A stretch of DNA of 64,000 nt from Streptomyces sp. TS71-3 (lineage in GTDB: Bacteria > Actinomycetota > Actinomycetes > Streptomycetales > Streptomycetaceae), in contig NZ_BNEL01000001.1 in the NCBI RefSeq assembly GCF_018327685.1, positions 2,914,001-2,978,000 of the forward strand, given 5' to 3'. This document shows positions 52,827 to 62,323 of the stretch, in pieces. The notes under the pieces are model-generated. The model was not told the DNA's origin and ran no database searches. It worked only from the letters and a program-made list of their open reading frames with translations. The translations under genes were made by a program, and so were the position numbers. The first letter of the stretch is position 1; the number at the start of each line of letters is the position of its first letter.

Positions 52827-54941
52827 ATGGCGCGCAGGCTCGGAGTCGCTACCCGTATGGGGCGGACGCCCGGCGGGTTCGCGCACAGCGCGCCCGACGT
52901 TCCCGCACCCGCCGTGGCCCTGCTCGACTCCGACGGAACCGTGCTGGCCTGGGGCGGCGGCTGCGAGCGGCTGCTCGGCCTGCGTGCGGAGGACGTGCTC
53001 GGCCGGCCCGCGCGGGCGCTGCTGGCCGATCCTGACGAGCCGGTGCCGTGGTCGAGGGCCGCGGGGGCCGTGGGGCACCGGGGCAACGAGCAGGCCGTGG
53101 GCGGGGAGGTCGCGGTCACGCACCGTGACGGCAGGGTCCTGCGGCTGGTGGTGGAGATCGTCGGGCTGACCGGTCCGGACGGCCTGCGCTGCTGGGCCGT
53201 CGCCGTCACGCGGATGCCGGAGGGCGAGGATGCCTGCGAGGGGGAGTCGGCGCTCCTCGACCGTTCGCCGCTGGCGGTGGCGGTGTGGGACACCGACATG
53301 CGGCTGGTGTGGGCGAACCGCGCCTCCATGGAGGTGACGGGGCTCTCCGGCCCGGGCTCCGAGGGGTCCACGACGCTGCGGGTCCTGCGCGGCTTCGACC
53401 GGACCACCACCGAGCCGGTGTACCGGGAGGTGCTGTCGTCGGGGGAGCCGGTCGCCGACCACGTGGTGCGGTGGGTGTCGCCGGAGGACGGCAGGGAGGT
53501 CGTCTTCTCCTCCTCGATGTACCCCCTCGCGCCCCGGGACGGGGCCACGCTGGGCGTGTGCAGCGTCTCCCTGGACATCACCCAGAGCTGGGAGCGCGAG
53601 CGGCTGGCGCTGCTCGGCAGAGCGGCCCACCGGATCGGCACGACGCTCGACGTGATGACGACGGCCCAGGAGCTCGCGGACATGACCGTGCCCGTCCTCG
53701 CCGACTTCACCGCCGTGGACCTGGCCGAGGCCGTGCCGCTCGGAGGGGAGCCCCTGGAGCGCATGTCGACGGCCAAGCAGGGGGTCCCGGTCTTCCGCCG
53801 CGCGGGTCTGGCCACCGTACGCCGGGGATCGCCCGAGGCCGCCTTCGCGGTGGGCGAGGTGGTGTACGCGCCGTCCAACTCGCCGTTCCTCACGGTGCTG
53901 CGCGAGGACCGGTCCTATCTGGAACCGGTCCTGGAGACGGGTCCCGGGACCTGGCTGGAGCGCGACCCCCGCCGCCAGCGGATCGTCCGGGAGACGGGCA
54001 CGCACTCGATGATGATGATCCCGCTCAGGGCGCGCGGCACCATCCTCGGCCTCGTGGTGTTCGGCCGCTCCGAGAACGTCGTCCCCTTCTCGCGGGACGA
54101 CCTGCTGCTGGCCGAGGAACTCTGCGTCCAGGCATCACTGAGCCTGGACAACGCCCGCCGCTACACCCGCGAGCGCACCGCCGCCCTCGCCCTGCAACGC
54201 AGCCTGCTCCCCGAGAACCTGTCGGGCGGAGCCGCGGTGGACCTGGCCAGCCGCTACCTGCCCTCCGACCGGCACGAGGGGGTCGGCGGGGACTGGATGG
54301 ACGCCATCGAACTGCCGGGGGGCCGGATCGCGCTGGTCATCGGCGATGTCGTGGGACACGGCATCCACGCCGCCGCCACCATGGGCCGGCTGCGCACCGC
54401 GGTCCACACGCTCGCCGTCCTGGACGAGCCCCCGGCGAAGCTGCTCGGCCACCTCAACGAGGTCACCGCCCGGCTCGCGGAGTCGGGCACCTGGTCCCGG
54501 GACTACCCGTCGATCACCGGCGCGAGCTGCCTCTACGCCGTCTACGACCCGGCCGCCGGCGTGTGCACCCTGGCGCGCGCCGGCCACCCGCCGCCGATGC
54601 TGGTGACGCCCGACGGCCGGGCGAGGGTCGTCGACACGCCGGTGGGCCCGCCGATCGGGACCGACTCCGGAGAGTACGAGTCCGTCGAGCTGGAGCTTCC
54701 GGTGGACTCGCTGCTCGTCCTCTACACCGACGGCCTCGTGGAGTCCCGGCACATGGACATCGACGCGGGGCTCGACCGGCTGCTCGCCGCGCTGCGGAAC
54801 CCGCCCGCCGACCTCGACGAGCTGTGCTCCCGCGTCATCGACAGGACGACGACACAGTCACCGCAGGAGGACGACGTGGCCCTCCTGGTGGCCCGCACCC
54901 GTGCCGTCACCCCCACCATGCCCCCGACCCCGCACTGGTGA
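52827..54941 (+). CDS. PAS-PAS-GAF-PP2C (SpoIIE) phosphatase
   Basis: 704 residues. GGAGGTATC precedes the ATG. Domains in order: PAS 1 (about 25-130; VALLDSDGTVLAWGGGCERLLGL), PAS 2 (about 145-255; LAVAVWDTDMRLVWANRASMEVTG), GAF (about 265-455) and PP2C/SpoIIE (about 470-690; HEGVGGDWMDAIELPGGRIALVIGDVVGHG, with metal aspartates, and VLYTDGLVES). There is no C-terminal HATPase. Such enzymes dephosphorylate anti-anti-sigma factors in response to signals. Single gene. Confidence 0.93.
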   Translation: MARRLGVATRMGRTPGGFAHSAPDVPAPAVALLDSDGTVLAWGGGCERLLGLRAEDVLGRPARALLADPDEPVPWSRAAGAVGHRGNEQAVGGEVAVTHRDGRVLRLVVEIVGLTGPDGLRCWAVAVTRMPEGEDACEGESALLDRSPLAVAVWDTDMRLVWANRASMEVTGLSGPGSEGSTTLRVLRGFDRTTTEPVYREVLSSGEPVADHVVRWVSPEDGREVVFSSSMYPLAPRDGATLGVCSVSLDITQSWERERLALLGRAAHRIGTTLDVMTTAQELADMTVPVLADFTAVDLAEAVPLGGEPLERMSTAKQGVPVFRRAGLATVRRGSPEAAFAVGEVVYAPSNSPFLTVLREDRSYLEPVLETGPGTWLERDPRRQRIVRETGTHSMMMIPLRARGTILGLVVFGRSENVVPFSRDDLLLAEELCVQASLSLDNARRYTRERTAALALQRSLLPENLSGGAAVDLASRYLPSDRHEGVGGDWMDAIELPGGRIALVIGDVVGHGIHAAATMGRLRTAVHTLAVLDEPPAKLLGHLNEVTARLAESGTWSRDYPSITGASCLYAVYDPAAGVCTLARAGHPPPMLVTPDGRARVVDTPVGPPIGTDSGEYESVELELPVDSLLVLYTDGLVESRHMDIDAGLDRLLAALRNPPADLDELCSRVIDRTTTQSPQEDDVALLVARTRAVTPTMPPTPHW

Positions 54942-54987
54942 CCCCGGGGCCCGACATCAGGCTGACGTCACGCCGCCCGACCCCGCG

Positions 54988-55545
54988 TCACTCCGGGTCC
55001 CGCGGAACAGGCCCCCGGTAGGCGGTGAACCCGTCGTCCGAGGAGAGGCGGCGGGCGGCCACGGCGAAGTACGAGTCGGGGGCCGTGATGCCGAAGCCCT
55101 CCACGATGCGGTTCATGAAGTTGAACAGGGCGCACACCGACACCGCGTCGTAGAGGGCCTTCTCCTCCCATCCGGCCGCGAACACCGCCTCGGCGTCGGC
55201 CGCGGCCATCCGGCCGGGGGTCTCGGTGAGCTTGCGCACGTACGCGAAGAGCGGCTTGAGCCGGTCGTCGACCGGGGCCGAGGCGACGTCGGCCAGCAGG
55301 GCGGCCAGCACGCCCTCCTCGATCCCGAACGCCTCGGCGACCGCGCCGTGCACGCCGTGGCAGTAGCGGCAGGCGTTCAGTCCCGACACGTAGGCGGCGA
55401 TCAGCTCGCGCTCGCCGACGCTCAGCGGGGAGGGGCCGCGCAGGACCACCTGCTGGTAGTCGACCAGGGGGCCGGCGGGCTCGGGGAAGGCGCGCAGCAC
55501 GTCCATGACCGTGGCGTTGTCGGGCAGGGAGGGGAGGAAGGGCAC
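54988..55545 (-). CDS. AhpD-like carboxymuconolactone decarboxylase-family protein
   Basis: 185 residues from GTG 55545, fixed by GGAGGAC 9 bases upstream. The alkylhydroperoxidase core reads LNACRYCHGVHG, with the redox pair C59-x2-C62 and a nearby His. This is the peroxidase-related branch of the CMD family. It is the last gene of a minus-strand group with a hydrolase, transporter, FMN oxidase and flavin monooxygenase, and may remove peroxide made by the oxidase. Confidence 0.88.
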   Translation of the reverse strand: MPFLPSLPDNATVMDVLRAFPEPAGPLVDYQQVVLRGPSPLSVGERELIAAYVSGLNACRYCHGVHGAVAEAFGIEEGVLAALLADVASAPVDDRLKPLFAYVRKLTETPGRMAAADAEAVFAAGWEEKALYDAVSVCALFNFMNRIVEGFGITAPDSYFAVAARRLSSDDGFTAYRGPVPRDPE

Positions 55546-55654
55546 GGCGGTTGTCCTCCAGACAGGAGAGGGGCCTCCAGGCATCGGAGGGGCGGAGGGT
55601 GGTCAGGGATGGGCGGCCGGGGCTCCCGGCCCGTACCGTGCTCCCGGGCCGGGG

Positions 55655-56896
55655 TCAGCCGACGCCCATGAGCCTGCCGGGATTGACCACGCTGATCTCG
55701 CGGGTCTGCTCCTCGGTCAGCCCGAACGCCCGCATGTGGGCGATGACCAGGCGCATGGCCTCGACGGTGTTGGGGAAGAGCGGTTCCCCGGCGTCGCTGG
55801 ACAGCGTCACGTGCCCGGTGCCCAGCGCCTGGATCGTGGCGCACATGTCGGCCGGGTTCACGCCGAGCAGCGGCGAGATCTCGTCGTAGGTGAAGTTCAT
55901 GTGGATCCCCGCGGAGGTCAGCTCCCGCATCTGGTCGAGCGACAGGTCGATGAACGGGCTGAAGGGGTGGTCCACCACCGCCTTGGTGATGCCCAGGTCG
56001 CGCACCAGGTCGGCCATGGCGAAGATCTCGTCGTGCGTGGCGTGCCCGAACGAGACCATCACGTCGTGGTCCGCGACCATGCGGAAGACCTCGCGGTACT
56101 CGGGCTTCAGCTTCCCGTGCCCGTCCAGGGTGTACTCGCCGACCTTGAGGGCCTGCGGCCACGGGAGAGGGTCGCTCCACTCGTTCGGGTCGGTGCTGCC
56201 GCCCCACCAGATCGGCATGCCGCCGACCTTGCTCATGGTGTTCGCGCTGCGGAAGACCGGCATCCACACCGCCTTGGCCCCGTCCTCCAACTGCTGCCGG
56301 GCGGCCTCCGGTTTGGGCAGCCCCCTGCTGAAGCTGGTGATCCAGCCCGCCCACAGGCTGACCGGCGCCACGCCCGTCCCGTCGCACCAGCGGCGCAGCG
56401 CGTCGTCCACCTCGCGCACCACGCCGGCGGGGCCCGCGACGTCCGTGCGGCGCAGGCCCATGGTGCTCTTGAAGAGCAGCCCGCCCATGCCGCTGGCCGC
56501 GGCGAGCTTCGCCACGGCGAGCGCGTCCTGCTGGCCCTCGTGGGCGTGGCAGTGGATGTCGACGGCGCCCTCCACCCCGTGCACCGCCGGGGGGTGCAGC
56601 GGCTCCGCCTTGTAGCCCATGCGGGCCCGGTAGGCGGCCAGGAAGCGGTCTCCCGGCGCGGCATCGGGGCGGCGGAGCCGGGCCTCGGCCATCAGCTCCG
56701 CGTCGGCGTTCATGGGGTCGCCGTCGTCCGCGGCGGTCGGCAGCTCCGTGTCGCCCGAGCCGTGGGTGCCGTGGGTGCCGTGGATCCCGGGGGCGCCGGG
56801 GGCGCGGTCCGCCGTGCCGTGTGGCGTCCGCGTGCCGTGCGTGGTCTGCGTGCTGTCCGTGCCGTGCGTGCCGTGCGTGCTGTCCGTGCTCGCCAT
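55655..56896 (-). CDS. Metal-dependent hydrolase, DUF6282-like amidohydrolase
   Basis: 413 residues from ATG 56896; ATG 56713 is an alternative that drops a repeat-rich N-terminus (STHGTHGT-type, about 61 residues). The metal-binding blocks DIHCHAHEG, FGHATHDE and VVDHPF and a terminal SSDAGEPLFPN fit an amidohydrolase/PHP-like TIM barrel, which I recall as DUF6282. The substrate is unknown. It lies downstream of the MFS gene by 59 bases, on the same strand. Confidence 0.82.
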   Translation of the reverse strand: MASTDSTHGTHGTDSTQTTHGTRTPHGTADRAPGAPGIHGTHGTHGSGDTELPTAADDGDPMNADAELMAEARLRRPDAAPGDRFLAAYRARMGYKAEPLHPPAVHGVEGAVDIHCHAHEGQQDALAVAKLAAASGMGGLLFKSTMGLRRTDVAGPAGVVREVDDALRRWCDGTGVAPVSLWAGWITSFSRGLPKPEAARQQLEDGAKAVWMPVFRSANTMSKVGGMPIWWGGSTDPNEWSDPLPWPQALKVGEYTLDGHGKLKPEYREVFRMVADHDVMVSFGHATHDEIFAMADLVRDLGITKAVVDHPFSPFIDLSLDQMRELTSAGIHMNFTYDEISPLLGVNPADMCATIQALGTGHVTLSSDAGEPLFPNTVEAMRLVIAHMRAFGLTEEQTREISVVNPGRLMGVG

Positions 56897-56955
56897 GTCA
56901 GCGTTCGCCTTCCCGCCGGAATCGCCGGCGTGGGTGTCTGCCGCGGGTGCCGTGC

Positions 56956-58575
56956 TCAGGTCTCGGCGGGCGCCTCGGCCAGGCCGGCCGGGGCGGCGCC
57001 GGTGGCGCTCTCGACGAGTGGCCTGCCGGTGGTCTCCCTGCCGTAGCGCCACAGCGCGAGGCCCGCGGCGACCACCGGCAGGGCGCAGACCAGCGAGAGG
57101 CTCTCGATGCGCGGTGCCGAGCTGAGCAGCATCGGTCCGAAAAGCCCGCCCGCCTTGCTGCCGGCGGCTGCCACGCCGCTTCCGGTGGCCCGCAGCGCCG
57201 TCGGGTACACCTCCGTCGCGTACGGCGCGAGCAGCGCGATCATGCCGCCCGCCGCGCTCAGCAGCAGCGTCGTGAGCACCAGCAGGACGCCGCCGTGGCC
57301 GGACCGCTCGGGCCGGGCCACCGCGAAGCCGGCCAGCACCGCCGCGGTCGCCAGCGCGTAGCAGACCATGGCCTTCTTGCTGCTCCAGCGCGCGTACAGG
57401 ACCGCGGCCAGCACCGCGGCGGGCACCGCGAACACGGACGAGGTGAACAGCAGCGAGCTGGCGTTCGTGCCGGCCCCGGCGGACGTGAGGAAGCTCGGCA
57501 GGAAGGTGATGAAGCCCCAGTTGACCATCCCCCAGCTCACGCCGAACAGCATGATCACCCCGGTCTGCCGCCGGAAGGCCGGCGACACCAGCGGGGTGAT
57601 CCGGTTCGGCGCCGGCTGCGGGACGGCCGCGGGAGCGGCGGGGGTGCCCGCCTCGGGCACCGCGCGGATGCCGAAGCGCGCCATGACCTCCGCCGCCTCG
57701 TCCTCGCGCCCCGACGCGATGAGGAACCGCGGCGACTCGGGGATCCAGCGCCGCAGCACCAGCAGCAGGAGCCCGGTCGGCAGCCCCAGCAGCCACAGCA
57801 CCCGCCAGCTGTAGTCCGGCACGAACAGCGTCGAGCAGCCGCTCGCCAGCAGGTAGCCCACCGCCGCGCTGAGGCCGCTCTGCGCGACGACGATCCAGCC
57901 CCGGCGGCGCGCGGGCACCGTCTCCGACATCAGCGAGTACACCGTCGGCAGCATCCCGCCGGCCGCCATCCCCATCAGGCAGCACATCACGAGGTTCCAC
58001 TCGAACGACGGCATGAACCCGCAGATGGACGTGGCGACGTACATCAGCGCCGACATCAGCACCGTCGAGCGCCTGCCGTAGATGTCGGCCAGCCAGCCCC
58101 ACAGCAGCGAGCCGGCCACCGTGCCCGCGATCGCGACCAGCGGCAGCAGGGACGCCTGGTCGGGGGTGAGCGCGTACTCCTCGCGCATCCCGGGCACGAC
58201 GAAGCCGAGCGAGGCGGGCTTCATGGTGTCCACCACGAGGGCGACGGTCAGCACGGTCACCAGCGTCCGGTGGGCGCCGGTGAACTCGGCGGTGTCCAGG
58301 GCGGCGTACCGCGCCGCGGGGGCCGCCGCGGCGCGTGCGGCGATCTCCGGGCGGGTCGGCAGCAGGCCCCACGCGGCGGCCACCAGGCCGGCCACGATGA
58401 GCACCATGCCGGTCGTCATGGCGGTGCCCATCGCCATGCCCGCCATCATGTAGTGGTCGTCGCGGGCCATCAGGTAGGACGGCACGTGCAGCGCGACACC
58501 GGCCACCACCAGCAGCGAGCCGAGGCCGAACGCCGCCCTGCGCGCCGCCGACCGGCCCTGACGCCGCGCGCTCAC
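56956..58575 (-). CDS. MFS transporter, sugar/aromatic-acid symporter type
   Basis: 539 residues, about 12 main membrane helices plus an extra pair at the N-terminus (GLGSLLVVAGVALHV, TGMVLIVAGLVAAAWGLLP). The loop signature WGWLADIYGRRSTVLMSAL and RRWIPESPRFL are those of the sugar/aromatic-acid:H+ symporter family. The GTG start overlaps the oxidase stop (GTGA), so import is coupled to that enzyme, implying uptake of its substrate or precursor. Confidence 0.92.
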   Translation of the reverse strand: MSARRQGRSAARRAAFGLGSLLVVAGVALHVPSYLMARDDHYMMAGMAMGTAMTTGMVLIVAGLVAAAWGLLPTRPEIAARAAAAPAARYAALDTAEFTGAHRTLVTVLTVALVVDTMKPASLGFVVPGMREEYALTPDQASLLPLVAIAGTVAGSLLWGWLADIYGRRSTVLMSALMYVATSICGFMPSFEWNLVMCCLMGMAAGGMLPTVYSLMSETVPARRRGWIVVAQSGLSAAVGYLLASGCSTLFVPDYSWRVLWLLGLPTGLLLLVLRRWIPESPRFLIASGREDEAAEVMARFGIRAVPEAGTPAAPAAVPQPAPNRITPLVSPAFRRQTGVIMLFGVSWGMVNWGFITFLPSFLTSAGAGTNASSLLFTSSVFAVPAAVLAAVLYARWSSKKAMVCYALATAAVLAGFAVARPERSGHGGVLLVLTTLLLSAAGGMIALLAPYATEVYPTALRATGSGVAAAGSKAGGLFGPMLLSSAPRIESLSLVCALPVVAAGLALWRYGRETTGRPLVESATGAAPAGLAEAPAET

Positions 58576-59696
58576 GCCGCCTCCTCGGTGACCACCATGT
58601 CCCGGCCGAGCTCGGCCGGGGTGGCGCAGCCGCACAGCGTGAGGGTGTGCGCGAACTCGTCGCGGAGCATGGCCAGGACCCGGGCCACGCCCTCCTCGCC
58701 GCCGACCGTGAGGCCCCACACCACGGGGCGCCCCACGGCGACCGCCGCCGCGCCCAGCGCCAGCGCCTTGGCGACGTCGGTGCCCCTGCGCACCCCGCCG
58801 TCCAGCAGCACCGGCAGCCGGCCCTCCACCGCCTCGACCACGCGCGGCAGTTGCGCGATGGTGGCGGGCGCCGTGTCGAGCTGGCGCCCGCCGTGGTTGG
58901 AGACCACGATCGCGGCCATGCCCAGGTCGGCGGCGATCCGGGCGTCCTCCGGGTGCAGCACGCCCTTGACGACGAGGGGCAGGTCGGTCATCTCCCGCAG
59001 CTTCTCCAGGTGGTCCCAGGAGAGTTCGGGGGAGAGGTCGACCTGCCGGACGTGTCCGGGCTCGTCCGCGCGCAACGACCGCAGGTTCTCGCACCGGATG
59101 CCCGGCGGCAGATCGTGGAAGCCGTTGCGGTCGTTGCGCACGTGGCGGCCGAGCGCCGGGGAGTCGCCGGTGACGACCAGCGCGCTGCACCCGGCGTCCT
59201 GGGCCCGCTCGACCAGCGCCCTGGTGAACCCCATGTCGCGCTGGATGTAGAGCTGGAACCACAGGTGCGGGTCGTCGGCGGTCTTGCGGGCCTCCGCCGC
59301 CATGTCCTCGATGGCCACCGTCGACAGCATCGCCGCGATCATGATCATCCCGGCCGCGGCGGCGGCACGCGCGGTGGCCCGTTCCGCGTCGGGGTGCGCG
59401 AGGCGGTGGAAGGCGGTCGGCGCGAGCATGATGGGCGCGGTGGTGCGGTGGCCCAGCAGGGTGGTGGTCAGGTCCAGCGCGGACCGGCCGCGCAGGATCC
59501 GCTGCACCAGGCGCAACCGCGCGAACGCCGCCTCGTTGGCGCGCAGCGTGATCTCGTCCTGGGCGCCCCCGGCGAAGTAGTCGTAGTGCACCGGGTCCAG
59601 CAGTTCTCGCGCGACGGGCTCGAACTCCCGCGTGCTCAGGAACTCTCGTGTGCTCGGCGACTCGTCCACGGCTGCTCCCTTCACCGACTCGTCCAC
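58572..59696 (-). CDS. FMN-dependent alpha-hydroxy acid oxidase
   Basis: 374 residues from GTG 59696 (or GTG 59669; see the duplicated start). The catalytic block SNHGGRQLD (His near residue 267), FMN site blocks LAPTAFHRLAHPDAE and VVTGDSP, and LLDGGVRRGTDVAKALALGA define the lactate/glycolate/mandelate oxidase family. The exact 2-hydroxy acid cannot be predicted. The N-terminus shows small duplications (STREFLSTREF). Confidence 0.93.
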   Translation of the reverse strand: MDESVKGAAVDESPSTREFLSTREFEPVARELLDPVHYDYFAGGAQDEITLRANEAAFARLRLVQRILRGRSALDLTTTLLGHRTTAPIMLAPTAFHRLAHPDAERATARAAAAAGMIMIAAMLSTVAIEDMAAEARKTADDPHLWFQLYIQRDMGFTRALVERAQDAGCSALVVTGDSPALGRHVRNDRNGFHDLPPGIRCENLRSLRADEPGHVRQVDLSPELSWDHLEKLREMTDLPLVVKGVLHPEDARIAADLGMAAIVVSNHGGRQLDTAPATIAQLPRVVEAVEGRLPVLLDGGVRRGTDVAKALALGAAAVAVGRPVVWGLTVGGEEGVARVLAMLRDEFAHTLTLCGCATPAELGRDMVVTEEAA

Positions 59697-59711
59697 GGCT
59701 GCTCCCTCACC
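59659..59711 (-). repeat. 27-bp tandem duplication of a ribosome site and start codon
   Basis: Two near-identical copies (59659-59685 and 59686-59711, one base different in length) each carry GGGAGCAGCC followed by GTGGACGAGTC. The second-copy GTG at 59696 and first-copy GTG at 59669 are in the same frame, so both can start the oxidase. The stop of the upstream flavin monooxygenase (59707-59709) lies in this repeat. Confidence 0.85.
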
Positions 59712-61305
59712 GGCCCGCGCGTGCGGGCCCGGACAACGCGGTGGCGAGGTGGTCCACCAGCGGTTTGACGTGGATCACGGGATCGGTCCAGTCGTTGTCG
59801 AGGTTCTCCTTGACGCGGTGTTCGAGGACCACCTCGGCGCCGTTGAAGCAGCGCACCACCGGATGCAGGTACCGGTCGTCGTGCTTGTGCTCGTCCTCCC
59901 AGGCGCGGCCCGCGGGCACGTCGAACGGGTCGAGCTCGTCGTGGCCGGGGGCGTACTCCAGGGTGACGGTGAAGTACAGGCCCGACTCGCCGAACTCGGT
60001 GTCGTGCAGGTAGTCGACCGGCATCTCCTCGTAGTGCCGCACCTCGCCGCCGGCCACGACGAACAGGTCGCACAGGAACGTGAACTGCTGCCACAGCGCC
60101 GAGGTGGTGGCCAGCCGGTCCAGGATGGCCTGGGCCAGCACGGCGGGGTCGGCCGGGACCACGCGGTGCGGCCACTCGACGCCCTCGTAGCGCCGCTCCA
60201 GCACCCGGCCGAGCGCCCGCACCCCGTAGCGGAATCCGTGGATGAAGGCGCTGGTGTACTTCTTGAAGTCGCGGACCTGGGTGAGGGTCCCGGCGAAGTA
60301 GAGGTCGGGCACGTTCACCGACTCCCACGCGGAGGTCAGGGCCGGGAAGCGGTCCCGGATCGCGAGCTGCGGCGCGCACTCCGGCGCGAACATCGAGCCG
60401 TCCATGGCGAAGCCGGTACAGCAGATCACCCGGTCGTAGGTGAAGTGCGCGACCTCGTCGCGGCGGCCGTAGGACACCGCCACCGCATAGCCGTCGCCCA
60501 GGCGCTCGATGCTCTCGACGGTGCCGTCCAGCACGGAGTTCTGCGCCTTGAGCTGGTAGGTGTCGAGGAAGTTGTTGTTGACCGCCCGCAGGTGGCCGAT
60601 GAAGTGCGTCTTCCACGCGAACTTGATGGAGCTGGGACCCACGATGTGGATGACGGCGGCGCGCTCGGTGAGGTGGTCCGCGGTCTCGAACGCGGAGTTC
60701 CCCTTGCCGATGATCAGCACCCGCTGGTTGGTGAAGTCGTCGCGGTCCACGGAGACGTCCTGGTACGTCTCGGCGGTCTCGATACCGGGGATGTCCGGGA
60801 CGTTGCCGCGCCCGAACCCGATCGCGGCCACCACCCGCCGCGCCCGGTGGACGGTGCCGTGCTCGTCGGTCACCTCGAAGAGGCCGCGCTCGCCGTCCCG
60901 GGCCACCCGCACGACGGCGGTGTCGTACCGGATGCGCAGGTCGTGGTGGGCGGCGAAGTCCGTGAGGTACCGGATGTAGTCGTCGGCGTGCGGGAAGTAC
61001 CGGTCGGTGTACTCGGTGAACCGCGCCGCGGTGCCGTGGGTGCCGGCGGTCTCGTCGTCGAGCAGCGAGTTCCAGTCCACGCGGAGTCTGAGGTCCGGAT
61101 CGTCCCAGCCCGAGTAGGGCTTGTTGATCGAGATCATCTGCCGGTGCCGCGGGAACTTCCGGTAGAACGTCCCCGGCGTGGGGCCGGCCTCCAGGACGAG
61201 GTGGTCGTGTCCGGCGCGCTTGAGGTAGTAACCCAGTTGCACACCGGCCGGACCGGCTCCGATGACGAGGTAGTCCAGCGGTTCTCGCGTCAACGCGGCC
61301 TCCAT
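59707..61305 (-). CDS. Flavin-containing monooxygenase-like oxidoreductase
   Basis: 532 residues. FAD-binding GAGPAG at 16-21, an NADP-type second fold GKGNSAFETADHL, and ICCTGFAMD near the middle identify a class B flavin monooxygenase, related to FOXRED2-like proteins. It ends 10 bases before the oxidase start, so both are likely in one transcript with the transporter. It may hydroxylate the imported compound before or after the oxidase acts. Confidence 0.9.
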   Translation of the reverse strand: MEAALTREPLDYLVIGAGPAGVQLGYYLKRAGHDHLVLEAGPTPGTFYRKFPRHRQMISINKPYSGWDDPDLRLRVDWNSLLDDETAGTHGTAARFTEYTDRYFPHADDYIRYLTDFAAHHDLRIRYDTAVVRVARDGERGLFEVTDEHGTVHRARRVVAAIGFGRGNVPDIPGIETAETYQDVSVDRDDFTNQRVLIIGKGNSAFETADHLTERAAVIHIVGPSSIKFAWKTHFIGHLRAVNNNFLDTYQLKAQNSVLDGTVESIERLGDGYAVAVSYGRRDEVAHFTYDRVICCTGFAMDGSMFAPECAPQLAIRDRFPALTSAWESVNVPDLYFAGTLTQVRDFKKYTSAFIHGFRYGVRALGRVLERRYEGVEWPHRVVPADPAVLAQAILDRLATTSALWQQFTFLCDLFVVAGGEVRHYEEMPVDYLHDTEFGESGLYFTVTLEYAPGHDELDPFDVPAGRAWEDEHKHDDRYLHPVVRCFNGAEVVLEHRVKENLDNDWTDPVIHVKPLVDHLATALSGPARAGR

Positions 61306-61415
61306 GAGCGCTGTGGGGACGGTTCAGATGGCTCGCGGGCGCGAGGCTAGCGGCCAGATCTCAAAGAGATCTCAAGAGCCGGACCCTTCGCGGTGCAGGC
61401 CCCCCGGCCCACGCA

Positions 61416-61536
61416 GGGGCGCGGGGAACTGCGCGAGCAATTGGAGCGATGCCCGCGTGTAGTCACGGTCCTGATGGGCCGGTCTCTGCCGCTGCCGGGG
61501 CGTAGCCCCGCTTTGAAGGGGCGCGGGGAACGGCGC
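61416..61536. repeat. Two copies of the GGGGCGCGGGGAAC palindromic repeat
   Basis: GGGGCGCGGGGAACTGCGC at 61416-61434 is identical to the inverted copies at 39172 and 39269. A one-base variant (GGGGAACGGCGC) follows at 61518-61536. They lie upstream of the monooxygenase gene and downstream of the DUF305 gene. Confidence 0.8.
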
Positions 61537-61564
61537 GATGGGACCGCACCCCACCGCGGGGGCG

Positions 61565-62221
61565 TCACATCGCGCGCATGAGGTCCACCTCACGCGTCTG
61601 CTGCGCGATCAGATCCGTCGCCATCTCCCCGATCTGCGTGTTCGTGCTGCGCGCCAGAACGTCGGTGGCCATCGTGACCGCCCCCTGATGGTGCGTGATC
61701 ATCAGCGTGAGGAAGAGACGGTCGAACGCCGTACCCCGGGCGTCCTTGAGCCGGGCGAGCTGCTCGCCGGTGGCCATGCCGGCCATGCGCATGTGCGCAT
61801 GGGGCCCCGCGTCGCCGGCCAGACCGTTCCTTTCCAGCCACCCCCGCATCGCCTCGATCTCGGGCTTCTGGGTCGCGGAGATGTGCCGGGCGATGCGTTT
61901 GACCGGGTCCGCGTGGGCGCGCGTCTCCGCGAGGCGGGTCATCTCCAGTGCCTGGCCGTGGTGCGTGATCATCATCTGCGCATAGGCGATGTCGGCGGCG
62001 TCGGGCTTCTCGTCCGGGACGGCCTTGGCCGCGTCCTCGGGCGAGAGCGTTCTCGCAGGTTCGCCTGGCTTTCCCGGCGCCACCACGACGTCGCCCGTGC
62101 CGTGCCCGCGCGTGCCGGCCCCGCCGGATCCCGAGTCGCAGCCGGCGGTGAGGAGCAGGGCGGCGGCGAGGGCGGTGGCGAGAACGGCACCGGTGGCGAG
62201 CGGACGTCTGCCTGGGATCAC
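61565..62221 (-). CDS. DUF305 lipoprotein
   Basis: 218 residues from GTG 62221 (AGGAGG 5 bases upstream). Signal peptide with lipobox LLTAGC (about residues 23-28). The DUF305 domain has the duplicated metal-type signature MMITHHGQALEM and LMITHHQGAVTMA, a ferritin-like four-helix bundle with His-rich sites, proposed for metal (copper) handling. Divergent from the secreted LVIVD protein, a pairing seen in other streptomycetes. Confidence 0.92.
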   Translation of the reverse strand: MIPGRRPLATGAVLATALAAALLLTAGCDSGSGGAGTRGHGTGDVVVAPGKPGEPARTLSPEDAAKAVPDEKPDAADIAYAQMMITHHGQALEMTRLAETRAHADPVKRIARHISATQKPEIEAMRGWLERNGLAGDAGPHAHMRMAGMATGEQLARLKDARGTAFDRLFLTLMITHHQGAVTMATDVLARSTNTQIGEMATDLIAQQTREVDLMRAM

Positions 62222-62323
62222 GGCTGCCTCCTGGGACGGGTGGCGTGGCGCGGGGCGGAGCAGGACGGTTCACCGCCGGACGGGTCGAAGCCCTCCAACG
62301 TGGCTCTCATGCCATCTATTGAG

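Noticed and set aside
55655..58372. Single 905-residue minus-strand protein combining a transporter-region frame and the hydrolase
   Set aside because: Only the last ~410 residues match a hydrolase; the upstream part is a shadow of the MFS gene, so the hydrolase start is placed at 56896.
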